From Syntrophales bacterium (GTDB taxonomy: Bacteria; Desulfobacterota; Syntrophia; Syntrophales; UBA5619): 6,298 nt of DNA. Under the pieces are notes generated by a model, which had not been told where the DNA came from, made no database searches, and saw only the letters and a list, made by a program, of their open reading frames with translations. Positions 5,445-6,298 of the stretch are shown one piece after another. Within the stretch, counting starts at the first letter, position 1. Each line of letters begins with the position of its first letter. Made by a program: the position numbers and the translations under genes. The stretch is taken from assembly GCA_028712015.1 (NCBI GenBank), contig JAQTRB010000103.1, positions 1-6,298 of the forward strand, in the 5' to 3' direction.

Positions 5445-5473
5445 AATGTATGCGAAAAAAAGCCATGCGTAAA
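5445..5473 (-). promoter_or_regulatory. Candidate promoter of the MoaE-like gene
   Basis: Minus-strand TTTACG (5468-5473, 4 of 6) and TACATT (5445-5450, 4 of 6) are separated by 17 bases, predicting a start near 5438 and a 46-base leader. The -10 overlaps the assigned dciA ATG and the -35 lies inside the dciA coding start, so transcription in the two directions could interfere. The hexamers are only moderate matches. Confidence 0.35.
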
Positions 5474-5971
5474 AGGATATCATCGACCAAACCGGAAATG
5501 ATCGGGGAGATCCTCCGGAAGGTTCTCAAGAAGCGCAACATCCCCCACAAGACGCCGGACCGGCGCCTGATCGACCTCTGGCAGAAGGCCGTCGGACCCC
5601 AAATCGCCGCCCGGACCCTGCCGGAAACGGTCAAACGGGGGGCTCTCTATGTGCTGGTTTCCTCCCCGGTCTGGCTGCATCAGCTCCAGTTCATGAAGGA
5701 AGAGATCCTCCTGAAACTGAACGAGCTGTCCGGGAAGGAGGAGATTCGCAGCATCTACCTGTCCATCGGCGAGATCCCGACGCCCCCTGCCGAAACGGCC
5801 GGCGCCCCTCCAAAGACCCTTGTCCCCGCGCTGCTCCCGAAACGCGACCGGGAGATGATGCGAGTGAGCCTCGCCGCCGTCCGGGACCCGGAACTCAGGA
5901 AGATTCTCGAAAGGGTCATGACCGGAGAGATCGGTCGCCGCCGCGAGCTGGATAAGCGTAATGATCGCTGA
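5450..5971 (+). CDS. dciA: DUF721 / DciA-family replicative helicase loader
   Basis: DciA is the DUF721-domain protein that, in bacteria lacking DnaC or DnaI, helps load the replicative helicase DnaB at the origin. The 173-residue product has a basic N-terminus (MRKKAMRKR), then the domain at about residues 17-100: MIGEILRKVLKKR, LIDLWQKAVGPQIAARTLPETVK and GALYVLVSSPVWLHQLQFMKEEILLKLNE, which carries the characteristic W-VG-IA-T-P and SS-W-QL pattern. A Pro/Ala-rich linker (about 111-128) leads to a charged helical tail rich in Arg and Glu. The start is uncertain: the ATG at 5450 follows an in-frame stop, and neither it nor the ATG at 5465 has a good ribosome site. A weak promoter-like pair, TTGACC (5361-5366) and CAAATT (5384-5389), lies in the start of the divergent gene. 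It is the only plus-strand gene here; its 3' end overlaps the convergent methyltransferase gene by 56 bases. Confidence 0.88.
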   Translation: MRKKAMRKRISSTKPEMIGEILRKVLKKRNIPHKTPDRRLIDLWQKAVGPQIAARTLPETVKRGALYVLVSSPVWLHQLQFMKEEILLKLNELSGKEEIRSIYLSIGEIPTPPAETAGAPPKTLVPALLPKRDREMMRVSLAAVRDPELRKILERVMTGEIGRRRELDKRNDR

Positions 5972-6298
5972 AGATCTCCGCCATCTCCCGGGTGTAGCCG
6001 CCCGCATCTTCATGGATGAAACGCGGCCGCAGAACGGACAATCCCCCCCGCCCCCCCTTCACCCCCTCCCCCCAAGCAAAGACCGCCGAATCGCCGGGCC
6101 GGGAATGGACCATCCGCAGCCGTTTGGGTTCGACCCGGCGATCCCTCATCTTCGTAAGCAGTTGGACCGTACGCGTCGCGGGATAGATCAGCCGAAACCG
6201 GCCTTTTGGCCGGAGGGCATGAACGGCGGCGGCCAGAAAATCGTCCACCGTCCCCGCCATCTCATGCCGCGCGACGGCCCTCTCGGGATCGGGGTTCG
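5916..6298 (-). CDS. TrmN6/YfiC-like tRNA1(Val) adenine-37 N6-methyltransferase, 3' part
   Basis: This is the C-terminal part, about 127 codons, of a Rossmann-fold methyltransferase whose start lies beyond the right edge. The frame stays open to the edge, where it reads NPDPERAVARHE, the segment that in YfiC/TrmN6 follows the NPPY catalytic motif. LRPKGRFRLIYPA (strand 5 region) and VEPKRLRMVHSRPGDSA follow, and then GGYTREMAEIF, close to where relatives usually end. The expected role is N6-methylation of A37 in tRNA1(Val). The SAM-binding motif cannot be checked because it is outside the window. The last 17 or so residues after EMAEIF look like an extension created by reading into the antisense of the dciA tail. 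A run of Gly codons (GVKGGRGG) comes from an unusual G-rich tract at 6043-6073. Confidence 0.85.
   Translation of the reverse strand, partial: NPDPERAVARHEMAGTVDDFLAAAVHALRPKGRFRLIYPATRTVQLLTKMRDRRVEPKRLRMVHSRPGDSAVFAWGEGVKGGRGGLSVLRPRFIHEDAGGYTREMAEIFSDHYAYPARGGDRSLRS
6043..6073 (-). repeat. Four consecutive G runs inside the methyltransferase gene
   Basis: On the minus strand the runs are G6, G5, G7 and G7, separated by A, TGAA and C. This satisfies the usual intramolecular G-quadruplex pattern on the coding strand, so the mRNA would carry it too. The reading frame is continuous across it. The two G7 runs are also the most slippage-prone sites in the window. Confidence 0.7.

Noticed and set aside
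5480..6013. Minus-strand open frame (177 codons) opposite dciA
   Set aside because: It is antisense to the clear DUF721 domain and shows no recognisable family. dciA has the conserved motif pattern.

Overview
The window reads as an ordinary chromosomal housekeeping segment from a moderately GC-rich, Gram-negative bacterium, most likely a member of the Desulfobacterota (former Deltaproteobacteria, Syntrophus/Smithella-like). The grounds are the gene order CarD - membrane PIN/TRAM protein - ispD - ispF, the pcm - nlpD pair, a lipoprotein-type LysM/LytM protein that implies an outer membrane, and a short single-domain MoaE relative. The lineage is an inference from gene order and protein style, not from a search.

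Layout from the right. The right edge holds the 3' part of a TrmN6/YfiC-like tRNA methyltransferase on the minus strand (5916-6298, 5' end outside). It converges on, and overlaps by 56 bases, a plus-strand DciA (DUF721) replicative helicase loader (5450-5971). Divergent from dciA is a minus-strand MoaE-like gene (5042-5392). A gene-free stretch follows (4712-5041) that carries a good promoter for the next genes. From there everything runs leftward: pcm (protein L-isoaspartate methyltransferase), overlapping nlpD (LysM + degenerate LytM lipoprotein); then, after a 150-base spacer with a second promoter, carD (RNA polymerase-binding CarD/CdnL regulator), a YacL-like membrane PIN-TRAM protein, ispD and ispF.

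Functionally, ispD and ispF catalyse steps 3 and 5 of the MEP isoprenoid pathway and are translationally coupled through an ATGA overlap. The YacL-like gene sits upstream of them, as in Bacillus, but a strong 12-bp hairpin separates the two parts. Pcm repairs aged proteins, and NlpD is expected to activate cell-wall amidases at division. In the classical gammaproteobacterial arrangement nlpD is followed by rpoS; here the next gene is the global transcription regulator carD, and neither rpoS nor surE is visible.

I see no mobile element, CRISPR array, RNA gene or obviously new system. The second-look items are mostly regulatory: phased repeats and an inverted repeat at the carD promoter, an AUG-stop minimal ORF overlapping the YacL start, the hairpin before ispD, a possible 36-codon leader ORF before pcm, a divergent MoaE branch, loss of catalytic residues in the LytM domain, and a four-run G tract inside the tRNA methyltransferase gene.
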